Shown: in pieces, positions 17,525 through 25,811 of the stretch
How the letters are laid out: each line of letters starts with the position of its first letter
Numbering within the stretch: position 1 is the first letter of the stretch
From: CAZPXZ01 sp965221505
GTDB taxonomy: Bacteria > Pseudomonadota > Alphaproteobacteria > Rhodobacterales > CAZPXZ01
DNA: 64,000 nucleotides
Reading direction: 5' to 3'
NCBI GenBank assembly: GCA_965221505.1
Contig: CBDCSI010000001.1
Span: forward strand, 2,727,461-2,791,460
The notes under the pieces: model-generated
The model's database searches: none
What the model was told of the DNA's origin: nothing
What the model saw: only the letters and a program-made list of their open reading frames with translations
Program-made: the position numbers and the translations under genes

Positions 17525-18151
17525 TCAGGAGTGCCGGCGGCGTTCGCGAATCTGTCGGTGGCCGGCCATGATCTCGAGGCCTTTCTTGTGGCGTACGGCG
17601 ATCGACGCGAGATTGCGATGTGCGCTCTCCCAGTCCACCTCGTCGGCGTCGTAGCCCTTCCCGAGCCACTCCACCGTTTCCTCGTGATGCTCGTCGGACG
17701 GGTCCCGCAACAGCGCAAGGCGTTCCTCGTACGCGTAGACGCCGCCGATGTCTTCCGGCGGACCGCGGCGCCGTGCCTTGACCAGAGCCGGATACTCCGT
17801 ATCCGGCTCTCCGGCGCGGAATTGCTCGACGACGAGCTTGTGCACCCAGTTGTCGCCGAAGTCGTAGGTGTAGGTAAACCGCTCGATCCCGTCCGAGAGC
17901 AACGACACGAGACGAGTCTTCCTCGAGTCGCAAACCCCGGGAAACACCTCGTCGAGTTCGTATTCCGGAGGACCGTAGACGCGTTCGCCGACGGTGAACT
18001 GGTGCAAATGGCTGTTCTCCCAGGCGAACGCGCGCTGAATCACGTCGTGCAATTCGTGCAGCGTAAGCGTCACCGGCACGTCGACGCGCCGCCAGATCGG
18101 CGGTCGCGCTCCGCCCAAATCGATTCGGATCCGCGCGATCGGATCGGTCAT
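17525..18151 (-). CDS. pRiA4b ORF-3-like protein (upstream copy)
   Basis: A 208-residue paralogue of the next gene, with matching blocks: IARIRIDLGGARPPIWRRVD, LTLHELHDVIQRAFAWENSH, YTYDFGDNWVHKLVVE, PPEDIGGVYAYEERL. The two differ in the middle and the C-terminus, so the duplication is not recent. It has a strong GGAGGGAGG site before the ATG at 18151. A 177-base gap separates the two copies. No biochemical role is known. Confidence 0.85.
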   Translation of the reverse strand: MTDPIARIRIDLGGARPPIWRRVDVPVTLTLHELHDVIQRAFAWENSHLHQFTVGERVYGPPEYELDEVFPGVCDSRKTRLVSLLSDGIERFTYTYDFGDNWVHKLVVEQFRAGEPDTEYPALVKARRRGPPEDIGGVYAYEERLALLRDPSDEHHEETVEWLGKGYDADEVDWESAHRNLASIAVRHKKGLEIMAGHRQIRERRRHS

Positions 18152-18315
18152 GTCACAGGCCTCCCTCCGTCAATCGTCTCCTTCGATCGGCGCGACCGGG
18201 CGCGCCGACCGCGAATGCCGACAGGGTTTCGCGACCGGGCCCTTGCCGCGCTTCCGGGGACATGTCAAGTCCGGATGCGCCTTCGCACGCTCCCGTCGAA
18301 CGCCTTGCCGACGAC

Positions 18316-19782
18316 TCACGCGAGCAGGCTCGCCCCGAAATTCCTCTCCCTATCGAATTCCGGACTCATTCGTCCGGTCGGCCGGGCCGCCGGCCCCGCC
18401 CGGCGCGGCAGAAACGCCCCGTCTCCCGCCCGGGCCAGTATCTCGCCGTCGCGGACCGCGACCCGGCCCCGGCAGAGCACGACTTCCGGCCAGCCGCGGA
18501 CGCGCCGCCCGGCGTAGGGCGTATAGCCCGTTCGGTCCCGCACGAGCGAGTCGTCCAGCGCCACCTCCCGGTCCGGGTTCCAGACCGCCAGATCGGCGTC
18601 CTTGCCGACGGCGACGGATCCCTTCCGGTCGGCGAGCCCGTAGAGCCGGGCCGGAGCCGAAGCGGCGACGCGAACGAATTCGCGGACGCCGAGCCTGCCC
18701 GAAGACGCCATTTCGTCGAACAGCAGCGGCATCCGCCATTGCAACCCGGGCAGCCCGTTCGGAATCTGCTTGAACGCGGGGTTCGGACCGGCCTGCAGCT
18801 TGCCGCTCGAATCGAAAGCGAACGGCGCGTGATCGGAGGACACGGTCTGGAGATCGCCCAGCTCGAGCGCGCGCCAGAGCGCGTCCTGGTCGGACCGGGT
18901 GCGAAGCGGCGGGCTGCAGCAGAACTTCGCCCCTTCGGCGCCGGGGCGATCCAGGTCGTCGGCGTCGAGAAACAGGTATTGCGGGCAGGTCTCTCCCCAT
19001 ACCTTCAGCCCCCTGCCCCTCGCTTCCCGAATCACCGCGACGCCCTCGGCGGTGGATACGTGAAAGATCATGACCGGCTGGTCGACCAGCTCGGCCATCG
19101 CGATCAGCCGCCCGAACGCCTCCCGCTCCGACGCCCTCGGATGGCTGACGGCGTGGTAGCGGGGAGCCGTGTAGCCGCGCTCGACGAGGCGCCGGGAAGT
19201 CCAGGCGATCATGCCGTGATTTTCCGCATGCACTGCGACCAGCGCCCCCAACTCCCGGGCCCGGAGGAGGACGTCCAGCATCGCCTCGTCCTCGAGGCGC
19301 ATGGCGTCGTAGGTCATGAAGACCTTGATCGACGCGTGCCCGCTCTCGACCAGTTCCGGCAGGTCCCGCTCGAGGCAATCTCGATTCGGGTCGGCCAGAA
19401 TCAGGTGCAGCGCATAGTCCGCCATCGCGCCCTCGCGCGCCCGTGCGTGGTAGTCCGCCGCAACCTCCGACAACCGCATGCCGCGATGCTGGCAGGCGAA
19501 GGGAATCACCGTGGTGGTGGCGCCGGCGACAGCGGCGCGGGTGGCGCTCTCCCAGTCGTCGGCGTTCATGACGCCGCTGCCGGACAGTTGTTCGATGTGG
19601 CAGTGCGAATCCACGCCGCCCGGAAGGACCAGGCGTCCGGCCGCGTCGATCTCGTCCCGCCCGGGGCCGAGTCCGCATCCCAGCGCCGCGACCCGTCCGT
19701 CCCGGATGCCGACGTCGGCGAGGACGTCGTCGCACTCGGTCACGACCCGTCCGCCCCGGATCACCAGATCGAACGCTTCCAT
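18316..19782 (-). CDS. D-hydantoinase / dihydropyrimidinase
   Basis: A 488-residue amidohydrolase. Metal ligands are visible: His60 and His62 in DSHCHIEQ, the carbamylated Lys153 in SIKVFMTYD, His185 in AVHAENHG, His241 in FHVSTAEG and Asp317 in SSDHAPF. This is the hydantoinase pattern, with CH replacing the more usual TH between the first histidines. The reaction is hydrolytic ring opening of hydantoins or dihydropyrimidines to N-carbamoyl amino acids. A GGAGAGGAG site precedes the ATG at 19782. It lies divergent from the hydantoin racemase gene across 101 bases, and the D-carbamoylase is close by, which supports a hydantoin rather than a purely pyrimidine role. The last 30 residues are a variable tail. 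Confidence 0.9.
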   Translation of the reverse strand: MEAFDLVIRGGRVVTECDDVLADVGIRDGRVAALGCGLGPGRDEIDAAGRLVLPGGVDSHCHIEQLSGSGVMNADDWESATRAAVAGATTTVIPFACQHRGMRLSEVAADYHARAREGAMADYALHLILADPNRDCLERDLPELVESGHASIKVFMTYDAMRLEDEAMLDVLLRARELGALVAVHAENHGMIAWTSRRLVERGYTAPRYHAVSHPRASEREAFGRLIAMAELVDQPVMIFHVSTAEGVAVIREARGRGLKVWGETCPQYLFLDADDLDRPGAEGAKFCCSPPLRTRSDQDALWRALELGDLQTVSSDHAPFAFDSSGKLQAGPNPAFKQIPNGLPGLQWRMPLLFDEMASSGRLGVREFVRVAASAPARLYGLADRKGSVAVGKDADLAVWNPDREVALDDSLVRDRTGYTPYAGRRVRGWPEVVLCRGRVAVRDGEILARAGDGAFLPRRAGPAARPTGRMSPEFDRERNFGASLLA

Positions 19783-19883
19783 GCGACTCCTCTCCGAACC
19801 GGAACCGTCCCGCGGGGGACGCGCTGGACCGGCAGCCTCCGCCGAGGCATGATCCCGACCGCGCACCCTGGAGACCCTACCAC

Positions 19884-20546
19884 ATGACCGCAAGGCCGCA
19901 ACGCATCCGGGTTCTGAACCCGAATTCCAACCGCGAGATCACGCGCGCGATCGAGCGCGGCATCGCAGGCCTCCGCTTCGCCGGCGGCCCCGAGATCGAC
20001 TGCACGACGCTCGACGAGGGACCGGTCGGCATCGAGACCCAGCGCGACGTGGAACGAGTCGTCCTGCCGCTGGCGGACGCCGTCCGGCAGGACGAGACGG
20101 CTTCTGCCTTCGTGATCGCCTGCTACTCGGACCCGGGCCTCGGCGCCTGCCGCGAGGCGACGGACAAGCCCGTCTTCGGCATCGCCGAGTGCGGCGTGCT
20201 CACGGCGCTCGCGCGGGCGGACACGTTCGGCGTCGTCGCAATTCGCGCGGCCTCGATCGGCCGCCACATGCGCTACCTGCGCCAGATGGGCCTCACGGAC
20301 CGGCTTGCCGGAGAGCGGCCCCTGGAGACGAGCGTCGCGGAGAGCGCCGCCGGCGCGAAAACCTTCGAGCGAATGAAGGAAATCGGCCGCGCGCTTCGGG
20401 ACGAGGACGGCGCCGGTTCGATCGTGCTCGGATGCGCCGGCATGGCCGGACACCGGCGCGGTCTCGAAGAGGCGCTCGGAATTCCGGTCGTCGACCCGAC
20501 GCAGGCGGCCGTCGCCATGGCGATCGGGACCCTGTGCGCTCGATAA
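19884..20546 (+). CDS. Hydantoin racemase (Asp/Glu racemase superfamily)
   Basis: A 220-residue member of the Asp/Glu/hydantoin racemase family. It opens IRVLNPNSNREITRAIERG, the classic hydantoin-racemase N-terminus, and has the two catalytic cysteines: Cys80 in IACYSDPGL and Cys184 in LGCAGMAG. It interconverts D- and L-5-substituted hydantoins, allowing full conversion by a stereoselective hydantoinase. It is divergent from the hydantoinase and converges with the flavin reductase gene, with only 26 bases between stops. Confidence 0.9.
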   Translation: MTARPQRIRVLNPNSNREITRAIERGIAGLRFAGGPEIDCTTLDEGPVGIETQRDVERVVLPLADAVRQDETASAFVIACYSDPGLGACREATDKPVFGIAECGVLTALARADTFGVVAIRAASIGRHMRYLRQMGLTDRLAGERPLETSVAESAAGAKTFERMKEIGRALRDEDGAGSIVLGCAGMAGHRRGLEEALGIPVVDPTQAAVAMAIGTLCAR

Positions 20547-20572
20547 AGCGAACGTCTGATACGCTGCCGGCG

Positions 20573-21232
20573 TCAGCCCTTCCCGGCGGTCGACGGCGGG
20601 GGCGCCGTCGGGCGGACCATGGAGAAAGGTTCGCGAAGCCTCGCATATCCGCTTCCGAAGAGACGCGCGACGGGACGGTAGGCGTCGAGGTCGGCGTAGT
20701 GGCGCAGCGGATCCATCACGCCCGGGGCGGTTCGCGCCCGCAGGACCTCGCCGACCAGCAGATCCCGCTCGGGTCCTAGATTGATCATCATCGTCCGGCG
20801 GCACTCCAGCGCGGCCGGCGCCGCGGCGATCGCCGGCGGCCGCACCGACACGGACGGCGACAGGTCGAGGCCGACCTCCTCGACCTCGCTCACCTCCGGG
20901 CCGAAGTCCGCCGAACACGCGTTCATCTCCTCGGCCAGCGCCTCGGACACCATGTTGACCACGAACTCGCCGGTTCGGCGAACGTTGGCGGTCGTGTCCT
21001 TCAGCCTCCCGGAACCCCGCGTCTGCAGACCGAGCACCACGAGCGGAGGGTCCTCGGAGAACACGTTGAAGAACGAGAACGGCGCCGCGTTCACCTGTCC
21101 GTCCTCGCCGAGCGTGGTGACCCACGCGATCGGACGGGGGATCACCAGGCCGCAGAGGATCTTGTAGCGATCCCCCTTTTCGAGGGACGCAAAATCCGCG
21201 TCGAGCCCTCCCGGCGTCCCGACGCCCGTCAT
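20573..21232 (-). CDS. Flavin reductase-like FMN-binding protein
   Basis: A 219-residue flavin reductase-like split-barrel protein: VIPRPIAWVTTLGEDGQVNAA, then PFSFFNVFSEDPPLVVLG, then TGEFVVNMVSEALAEEMN. The family binds FMN and reduces it with NAD(P)H, often for a partner monooxygenase, but no monooxygenase gene is in the window. Its ATG overlaps the stop of the carbamoylase gene, so the two are co-translated and a step in the same pathway is likely. The C-terminal run (TAPPPSTAGKG) is disordered. Confidence 0.85.
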   Translation of the reverse strand: MTGVGTPGGLDADFASLEKGDRYKILCGLVIPRPIAWVTTLGEDGQVNAAPFSFFNVFSEDPPLVVLGLQTRGSGRLKDTTANVRRTGEFVVNMVSEALAEEMNACSADFGPEVSEVEEVGLDLSPSVSVRPPAIAAAPAALECRRTMMINLGPERDLLVGEVLRARTAPGVMDPLRHYADLDAYRPVARLFGSGYARLREPFSMVRPTAPPPSTAGKG

Positions 21233-22164
21233 TCGGCCGGCGGCCGCGATTCGGTCTGGGACGAGATCAGCCCGTAATGCTCGATCCGCCGGTGGCGAGC
21301 GAAGTCGAAGATGGTCTCCTTGCCGAAGCGGGTCGCCTCCAGGTCGCAGTCCTGCACGATCAGCCCGTCCTCGTCGCCGTCGAGTTCCGCGGCAATCACG
21401 CCGTCGGGGCCCACGATGCAGGTGCCGCCCATGAGCGGGTGTCCGTCCTCGTCTCCCGCCTTGGCGACGGCGACGACCCAGGTCGAGTTCTGATACGCGC
21501 CCGCCTGCAGCGACAGGCGGTGATGCATCATCCGGGTCTCGAACGCCTCCGAAGCGCTCTGGCTGTTGGAGGTCGGCGTGTTGAAGCCGAGCGTCACCAT
21601 CTCGACCCCTTGCAGGCCCATGACGCGAAAGGTCTCCGGCCAGCGGCGGTCGTTGCAAATGCACATGCCGAAGACGCCGCCCAGCGTCCGCCAAACCGGA
21701 AACCCGAGATCGCCGGGATCGAAGTATCGCTTCTCGAGATGCTGGTGGGTCCGCTCGGGATCGTATTCGTCGTGCCCCGGAAGGTGCACCTTGCGATACT
21801 TGGCGACGATCCTCGCGTCCCGGTCGGTCAGGATCGACGTGTTGAAGCGGCGCCCTTCGGGCGTCAGTTCCGCGTAGCCGAAGCTGATCGCGATCCGCAG
21901 GCTTCGGGCGCGCGCGAAGAGCGGCGCCGTGGCCGCGTTCGGCATCTCGCTCTCGAACCACGAATCCACCTCGCTCCAGTCGCTCATGTACCAGCGCGGG
22001 AAGAAGGTCGTCAGCGCGAGCTCGGGAAATACGACCAGCTCGCAGCCCTCTCCCGCCGCCTCGTCGAGAAGCGCGATCATCCGGTCGACGACGACCTTGC
22101 GGCTGTCGGACTTCTGAATGGCGCCGAGTTGCGCGGCGCCCGTGCGAAGGTTGCGGGCCGTCAT
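21229..22164 (-). CDS. N-carbamoyl-D-amino acid hydrolase (nitrilase superfamily)
   Basis: A 311-residue carbon-nitrogen hydrolase. The Glu-Lys-Cys triad is visible: Glu48 in VVFPELALTTFFPRW, Lys125 in AKYRKVHLPGHDEYDP and Cys170 in CICNDRRWPETFRVMG. The stretch HQHLEKRYFDPGDLGFPVW and the terminal RRIEHYGLI closely match the Agrobacterium D-carbamoylase pattern as I know it. It converts N-carbamoyl-D-amino acids, the product of D-hydantoinase, to D-amino acid, CO2 and ammonia. It is coupled to the flavin reductase gene downstream and follows the polar amino acid transporter genes after a 273-base gap that shows no other gene. Confidence 0.9.
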   Translation of the reverse strand: MTARNLRTGAAQLGAIQKSDSRKVVVDRMIALLDEAAGEGCELVVFPELALTTFFPRWYMSDWSEVDSWFESEMPNAATAPLFARARSLRIAISFGYAELTPEGRRFNTSILTDRDARIVAKYRKVHLPGHDEYDPERTHQHLEKRYFDPGDLGFPVWRTLGGVFGMCICNDRRWPETFRVMGLQGVEMVTLGFNTPTSNSQSASEAFETRMMHHRLSLQAGAYQNSTWVVAVAKAGDEDGHPLMGGTCIVGPDGVIAAELDGDEDGLIVQDCDLEATRFGKETIFDFARHRRIEHYGLISSQTESRPPAE

Positions 22165-22437
22165 CCTGTCCTCCCCTCGTTGCCCTCGACCGATCGGCCG
22201 GAGCCGCGGATCCCTCCCGCCTCCGAACCTCGTCGGCGTCCTGCGCTCCGGCGGCCTTCGCCTGCCGAGCGGCGGAAGTCCGAAGTCTCGCGCGGAAAGC
22301 CGTCGGACCGGGGTCCGGGCCGGAGCATACCATGCGCGCGCGAGCGCTTCCGTGCCGCCGTTGCGGCGCGAGACGGACGACCCCGCGCGGCGGCTCGATC
22401 CGCGACTACCCGATCCCGCGTCCGGTCCTCGCCCGTC

Positions 22438-23103
22438 TCAACGGCCCACCCGGTGCTCGAGCCTGCTCAACAGCCGCACGCAGGGCCAGAGCATCGCCAG
22501 ATACAGGCCGGCCGCCAGCACCAGCGGCGACGCGTTGAAGGTGATCGAACGCGCCATGTCGGCCGAATAGAGCAGTTCGGGCAGCGCGACCACCGACGCG
22601 AGAGAGGTCAGCTTGACCACCTCGATGGTGTTCGAGACCAGATCCGGCAGCACGTTCCGCACCGCCTGCGGGATCACGACCCAGGACGTCGTCTGCAGCG
22701 AGGTCAGTCCGGTCGACCGGGCGGCCTCGCTTTGTCCGCGCCCGACGCTCTCGATCCCGGCGCGGTAGATCTCGCCGTAATAGGCCGAATTGTTGAGCAG
22801 GAACGCGACGGCGACGGATTGGAAGGCGGTCATCTCAAGGCCGGCGAACGGCAGGCCGGCATGCACGAAGATCAGGAGCACCAGCGGCGGAATCGCCCGG
22901 AAGAAGTCGACGAACGGAACCACCGCCCAGCGCAACGCCCGGTGGCGGCTGGTGGCGAGGAGCGCGACCAGGAGCCCCCCGGCCAGGCCGAGCGGTATCA
23001 CCAGCAGGCAGAGCTGCACCGTCGTTCCGAGGCCCCGCAGCAACACGGGCCAGGTCTCGGCCAGAATGGCGAGATTGAAGAACTGCTCCAGGAGGGCGTC
23101 CAT
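22438..23103 (-). CDS. Polar amino acid ABC transporter permease (second)
   Basis: A 221-residue HisM/GlnP-type permease. The N-terminal part is hydrophobic (LLRGLGTTVQLCLLVIPLGL), with FVDFFRAIPPLVLLIF and the coupling loop GRGQSEAARSTGLTSLQT followed by VIPQAVRNVLPDLVSN. It starts at the ATG at 23103, whose last codon overlaps the preceding permease stop by one base (TGATG). It should form a heterodimer with that permease. Confidence 0.9.
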   Translation of the reverse strand: MDALLEQFFNLAILAETWPVLLRGLGTTVQLCLLVIPLGLAGGLLVALLATSRHRALRWAVVPFVDFFRAIPPLVLLIFVHAGLPFAGLEMTAFQSVAVAFLLNNSAYYGEIYRAGIESVGRGQSEAARSTGLTSLQTTSWVVIPQAVRNVLPDLVSNTIEVVKLTSLASVVALPELLYSADMARSITFNASPLVLAAGLYLAMLWPCVRLLSRLEHRVGR

Positions 23104-23786
23104 CAGGCGCGACTCCAGGCGAAGCGGGTCTCGACCCAGCGGCCGAGCACGACCACCGGCACGAACAGCAACACGTAGGCGATGGCGCCCATCATCAGCG
23201 GCGTGGCGTTGCCGGCGAAGCTGGTCGCCGTCGTCGCCTGGTTCAGAATCTCGCCGACCCCGATTACCGTGCCGAGCGCAGAGTGCTTGGTGATCGCGAT
23301 GGTCCGGTTGGTGAGCGGCGGAACGGTCAGCCGCACGGCCTGCGGCAGGATCACGTAGAACAGCGTTCCGGCGAATCCGATACCGGTCGACCGCGCCGCC
23401 TCCCACTGGCCCTTCTCGACGGACAGGATCCCGGCCCAGAAAATCTCTTCCGAAAAGGCTGCCAGAACCAGCGTCAGGACGAGCCACAGCACGACGAAAT
23501 TCGACATCACGATGCCGACGTTCGGCAAACCGAAATAGAACAGGAGCACGATCACCAGCGGCGGAAGGGCGCGGAACACGTCCACGAAGACGACGACGAA
23601 GAAATTCAGCGCCCGGAAACGGAAACTTCGGAGGCAGGCGAGAACGAGGCCGAGCGTCAGACCGGCGATCACCACCAGGACGGCGACCTCGATGGTGACG
23701 AAAAACCCCTTCACGATATCCGGCAGATAGCGGTCGATGACCGACGCCTTGAAAAACGTGTCGAGGAAGCGGCTCCAGTTGTCCAA
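23103..23786 (-). CDS. Polar amino acid ABC transporter permease (first)
   Basis: A 227-residue inner-membrane protein with the DVFRALPPLVIVLLFYFGLP helix pair and the EAA loop EKGQWEAARSTGIGFAG, then VILPQAVRLTVPPLTN. These mark the HisMQ/GlnP permease family. It lies eight bases after the ATPase stop and overlaps the second permease, so the three are one transcript. Confidence 0.9.
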   Translation of the reverse strand: MDNWSRFLDTFFKASVIDRYLPDIVKGFFVTIEVAVLVVIAGLTLGLVLACLRSFRFRALNFFVVVFVDVFRALPPLVIVLLFYFGLPNVGIVMSNFVVLWLVLTLVLAAFSEEIFWAGILSVEKGQWEAARSTGIGFAGTLFYVILPQAVRLTVPPLTNRTIAITKHSALGTVIGVGEILNQATTATSFAGNATPLMMGAIAYVLLFVPVVVLGRWVETRFAWSRA

Positions 23787-23794
23787 GGGAGTCC

Positions 23795-24538
23795 TCAGTG
23801 CAGGATGCTGGCCAGGAACTCGCGCGTCCGGGGCTCTGCCGGCGACGAGAAGATGCGGCTCGGGCGGCCCTCTTCCACGACGCTGCCGCCGTCGAGGAAT
23901 ACGACCCGGTCGGCCGCCTCGCGCGCGAAACGCATCTCGTGGCTGACCACCAGCATCGTCATGCCTTGCTCCGCCAACTCACGCATCACCGAGAGAACGG
24001 AGCCCACCAGCTCCGGGTCGAGCGCCGAGGTCGGCTCGTCGAACAGCATGATGCGCGGCCCGAGAGCGAGCGCTCGCGCGATCGCGACGCGCTGCTGCTG
24101 GCCGCCCGACAACTCCGACGGATACGCGCCTGCCTTGTCGAGGAGGCCGACGCGCTTCAGCGCCGCGCGGCCCTCTTCCTGCGCCTGGCCACGGGAGAGC
24201 CGGAGCACCTTGCGAAGCGCCAGGGAAACGTTTCCGAGCGCCGTCATGTGGGGATAGAGGTTGAAGGACTGGAACACCATGCCCATCCGCCGCCGGACGG
24301 CGTTGATGTCGACCGACCGCGCCAGGATATCCTCGCCGTCGACCCGGATCGATCCGGACGTCGGCTCCTCGAGCCGGTTGCAGCACCGGAGAAGGGTCGA
24401 CTTGCCGGACCCGGACGGTCCGATGATGAAGACCACCTCCCCATGCGTCACGGACAGGTCGATGCCGCGAAGGACCTCGATCGCGCCGAAGGTCTTGCGC
24501 AATCCGCGAAGTTCGAGAATGGCTTCCCGCTCGTCCAT
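23795..24538 (-). CDS. Polar amino acid ABC transporter ATP-binding protein
   Basis: A 247-residue GlnQ/HisP-like ATPase: Walker A GPSGSGKST (40-48), the Q-loop region GMVFQSFNLYPHMTALGNVS, signature LSGGQQQRVAIARALALGP, Walker B IMLFDEPTSALDPELV and the switch VVSHEM. It energises the two permeases that follow. The gap to the upstream binding-protein gene holds two perfect hairpins, listed separately. Confidence 0.93.
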   Translation of the reverse strand: MDEREAILELRGLRKTFGAIEVLRGIDLSVTHGEVVFIIGPSGSGKSTLLRCCNRLEEPTSGSIRVDGEDILARSVDINAVRRRMGMVFQSFNLYPHMTALGNVSLALRKVLRLSRGQAQEEGRAALKRVGLLDKAGAYPSELSGGQQQRVAIARALALGPRIMLFDEPTSALDPELVGSVLSVMRELAEQGMTMLVVSHEMRFAREAADRVVFLDGGSVVEEGRPSRIFSSPAEPRTREFLASILH

Positions 24539-24600
24539 GGGCGAACTCCGAGGTAGCGGCCGCTGCGTCCGGGGCCGCCGCCTGTCGCCGCGCCCGACTT

Positions 24601-24671
24601 CGGCCGCGGGCGGGAGTTCGCCCGCGGCCGGGATTGAGGTGCCGGTCGGCGCGGGCGATCGCGCCGACCGG
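24601..24671. promoter_or_regulatory. Two tandem perfect hairpins between binding-protein and ATPase genes
   Basis: CGGCCGCGGGCG / CGCCCGCGGCCG (24601-24612 and 24619-24630, six-base loop) is followed 11 bases later by CCGGTCGGCGCG / CGCGCCGACCGG (24642-24653 and 24660-24671, six-base loop). Each has a 12-base perfect GC-rich stem and no T-tract. In such operons, hairpins after the binding-protein gene protect or partly terminate the mRNA so that binding protein exceeds membrane components. That role is inferred here. Confidence 0.75.
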
Positions 24672-24706
24672 AGGTTATCGGCGGAACGATGCCCGCCCGA
24701 GCGGAC

Positions 24707-25540
24707 TCACCCGCACTCCGGCTCGCGCGGAGTCGGGTCGTAGTTCGGCATGCCCGGCATGCCGGTGCCCGGATAGACGGTCACCGCGGCGGCGCCCGGC
24801 GCCGGCGGAATGCCGAGCCACTTCTCGTGCAGCGCGGCCATCGTGCCGTCGAGCTTCATGCATTCGACCGCGTTCTCGATCCGCACCCGGAGATCGGCGC
24901 TGTCGAGCCGCACGGGCGTCGAGAACACGCGCCCGGTCGATTCCAGGTAGGAAAGCTGCAGCTGGGGATTCCGCTTCACCGCCCAGGCGATGACCGTGTT
25001 GCCGGCGACGTTGGCGAAGGCGCGACCCGAGATCACCGCCTGCACGGCGTCGAGCTGCGTCCCGTAGCTCTCGACCGTCCAGCCGATCTCCTCCTCGAGG
25101 CCCCGCGCCCAGCGGTCGTAGGCCGACCCCTTGTTCACCGAGATAGTCTTGCCGGCGAAACCCTCGAGCTCCGTGATCTCCTCGGCGCCGGTCTTCACCA
25201 CGAACTGGAAGTCGGTGTTCAGATACCCCTCGATGAAGAGCATGTTCTCCGCCCGCTCGGCGGTTAGCGTCGTCGGCGCGCCGACGAAATCGTAGGTGCC
25301 GGCCGCGAGCCCGGGCAAGATTCCCGACCACTGCGTCGCGTCGATCTCGATCTCGACGCCCAGTCGCTTGCCGATCTCGTTCACGTAGTCGACGTTGAAG
25401 CCCTCTACGCCGCCTTCCGTCGTCGGCATGGCGTGAGGCGCGAAGGTGCCGTCCACGGCCGTGCGCAGCGTCTCGGCCGAGGCGGCGCCCGCGGCGAGCG
25501 CGAGGCTGCCGGCGACGGCGATCGTTATGGCTGTTCTCAA
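24707..25540 (-). CDS. Polar amino acid ABC transporter substrate-binding protein
   Basis: A 277-residue family-3 solute-binding protein. It has a signal peptide (TAITIAVAGSLALAAGAASA) and then ETLRTAVDGTFAPHAM, GFNVDYVNEIGKRLGVEIE, WSGILPGLAAGTYDFVGAPTT, GKTISVNKGSAYDRW. The start is taken as TTG at 25540 because AGGAGGAG is positioned five to eight bases before it; an ATG six codons upstream would place that site inside the gene. The C-terminal 30 residues (PGTGMPGMPNYDPTPREPECG) are proline-rich and unusual. Ligand specificity is not readable from the sequence, though the neighbours suggest an amino acid derivative. Confidence 0.88.
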   Translation of the reverse strand: MRTAITIAVAGSLALAAGAASAETLRTAVDGTFAPHAMPTTEGGVEGFNVDYVNEIGKRLGVEIEIDATQWSGILPGLAAGTYDFVGAPTTLTAERAENMLFIEGYLNTDFQFVVKTGAEEITELEGFAGKTISVNKGSAYDRWARGLEEEIGWTVESYGTQLDAVQAVISGRAFANVAGNTVIAWAVKRNPQLQLSYLESTGRVFSTPVRLDSADLRVRIENAVECMKLDGTMAALHEKWLGIPPAPGAAAVTVYPGTGMPGMPNYDPTPREPECG

Positions 25541-25811
25541 ATTCTCCTCCTGTCGCATGCTGTCCGCGGCCGGTTCCGCGCCGCGGTCCTGGGTCGTCTC
25601 CCGCCCTGCCGGGATCCCGGCCCGACGGGTCGGGGCGTTTCGGGCTCTTGCGGGGTTGCCCGGTGATAGCTTCTGGCGCCGAGCGAGTCAAAGCCGCCCG
25701 CCACCGGGCCAGCGCCGCGAAGCCGATTCCGTACCCGCGCTGCGCCGGCCGACCGCGATCCGCATCGCGCCAGGCACTTCGGCCGGAACGCGCTCGTCCG
25801 CGCCTCGGCCG

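Noticed and set aside
15347..18517. Plus-strand open frame of over 1,000 codons across livM and the pRiA4b genes
   Set aside because: It overlaps four better-supported genes in other frames and has no family motifs.
21277..23178. Plus-strand open frame opposite the carbamoylase and permease genes
   Set aside because: Antisense shadow; the minus strand encodes a nitrilase triad and permease motifs in overlapping operon order.
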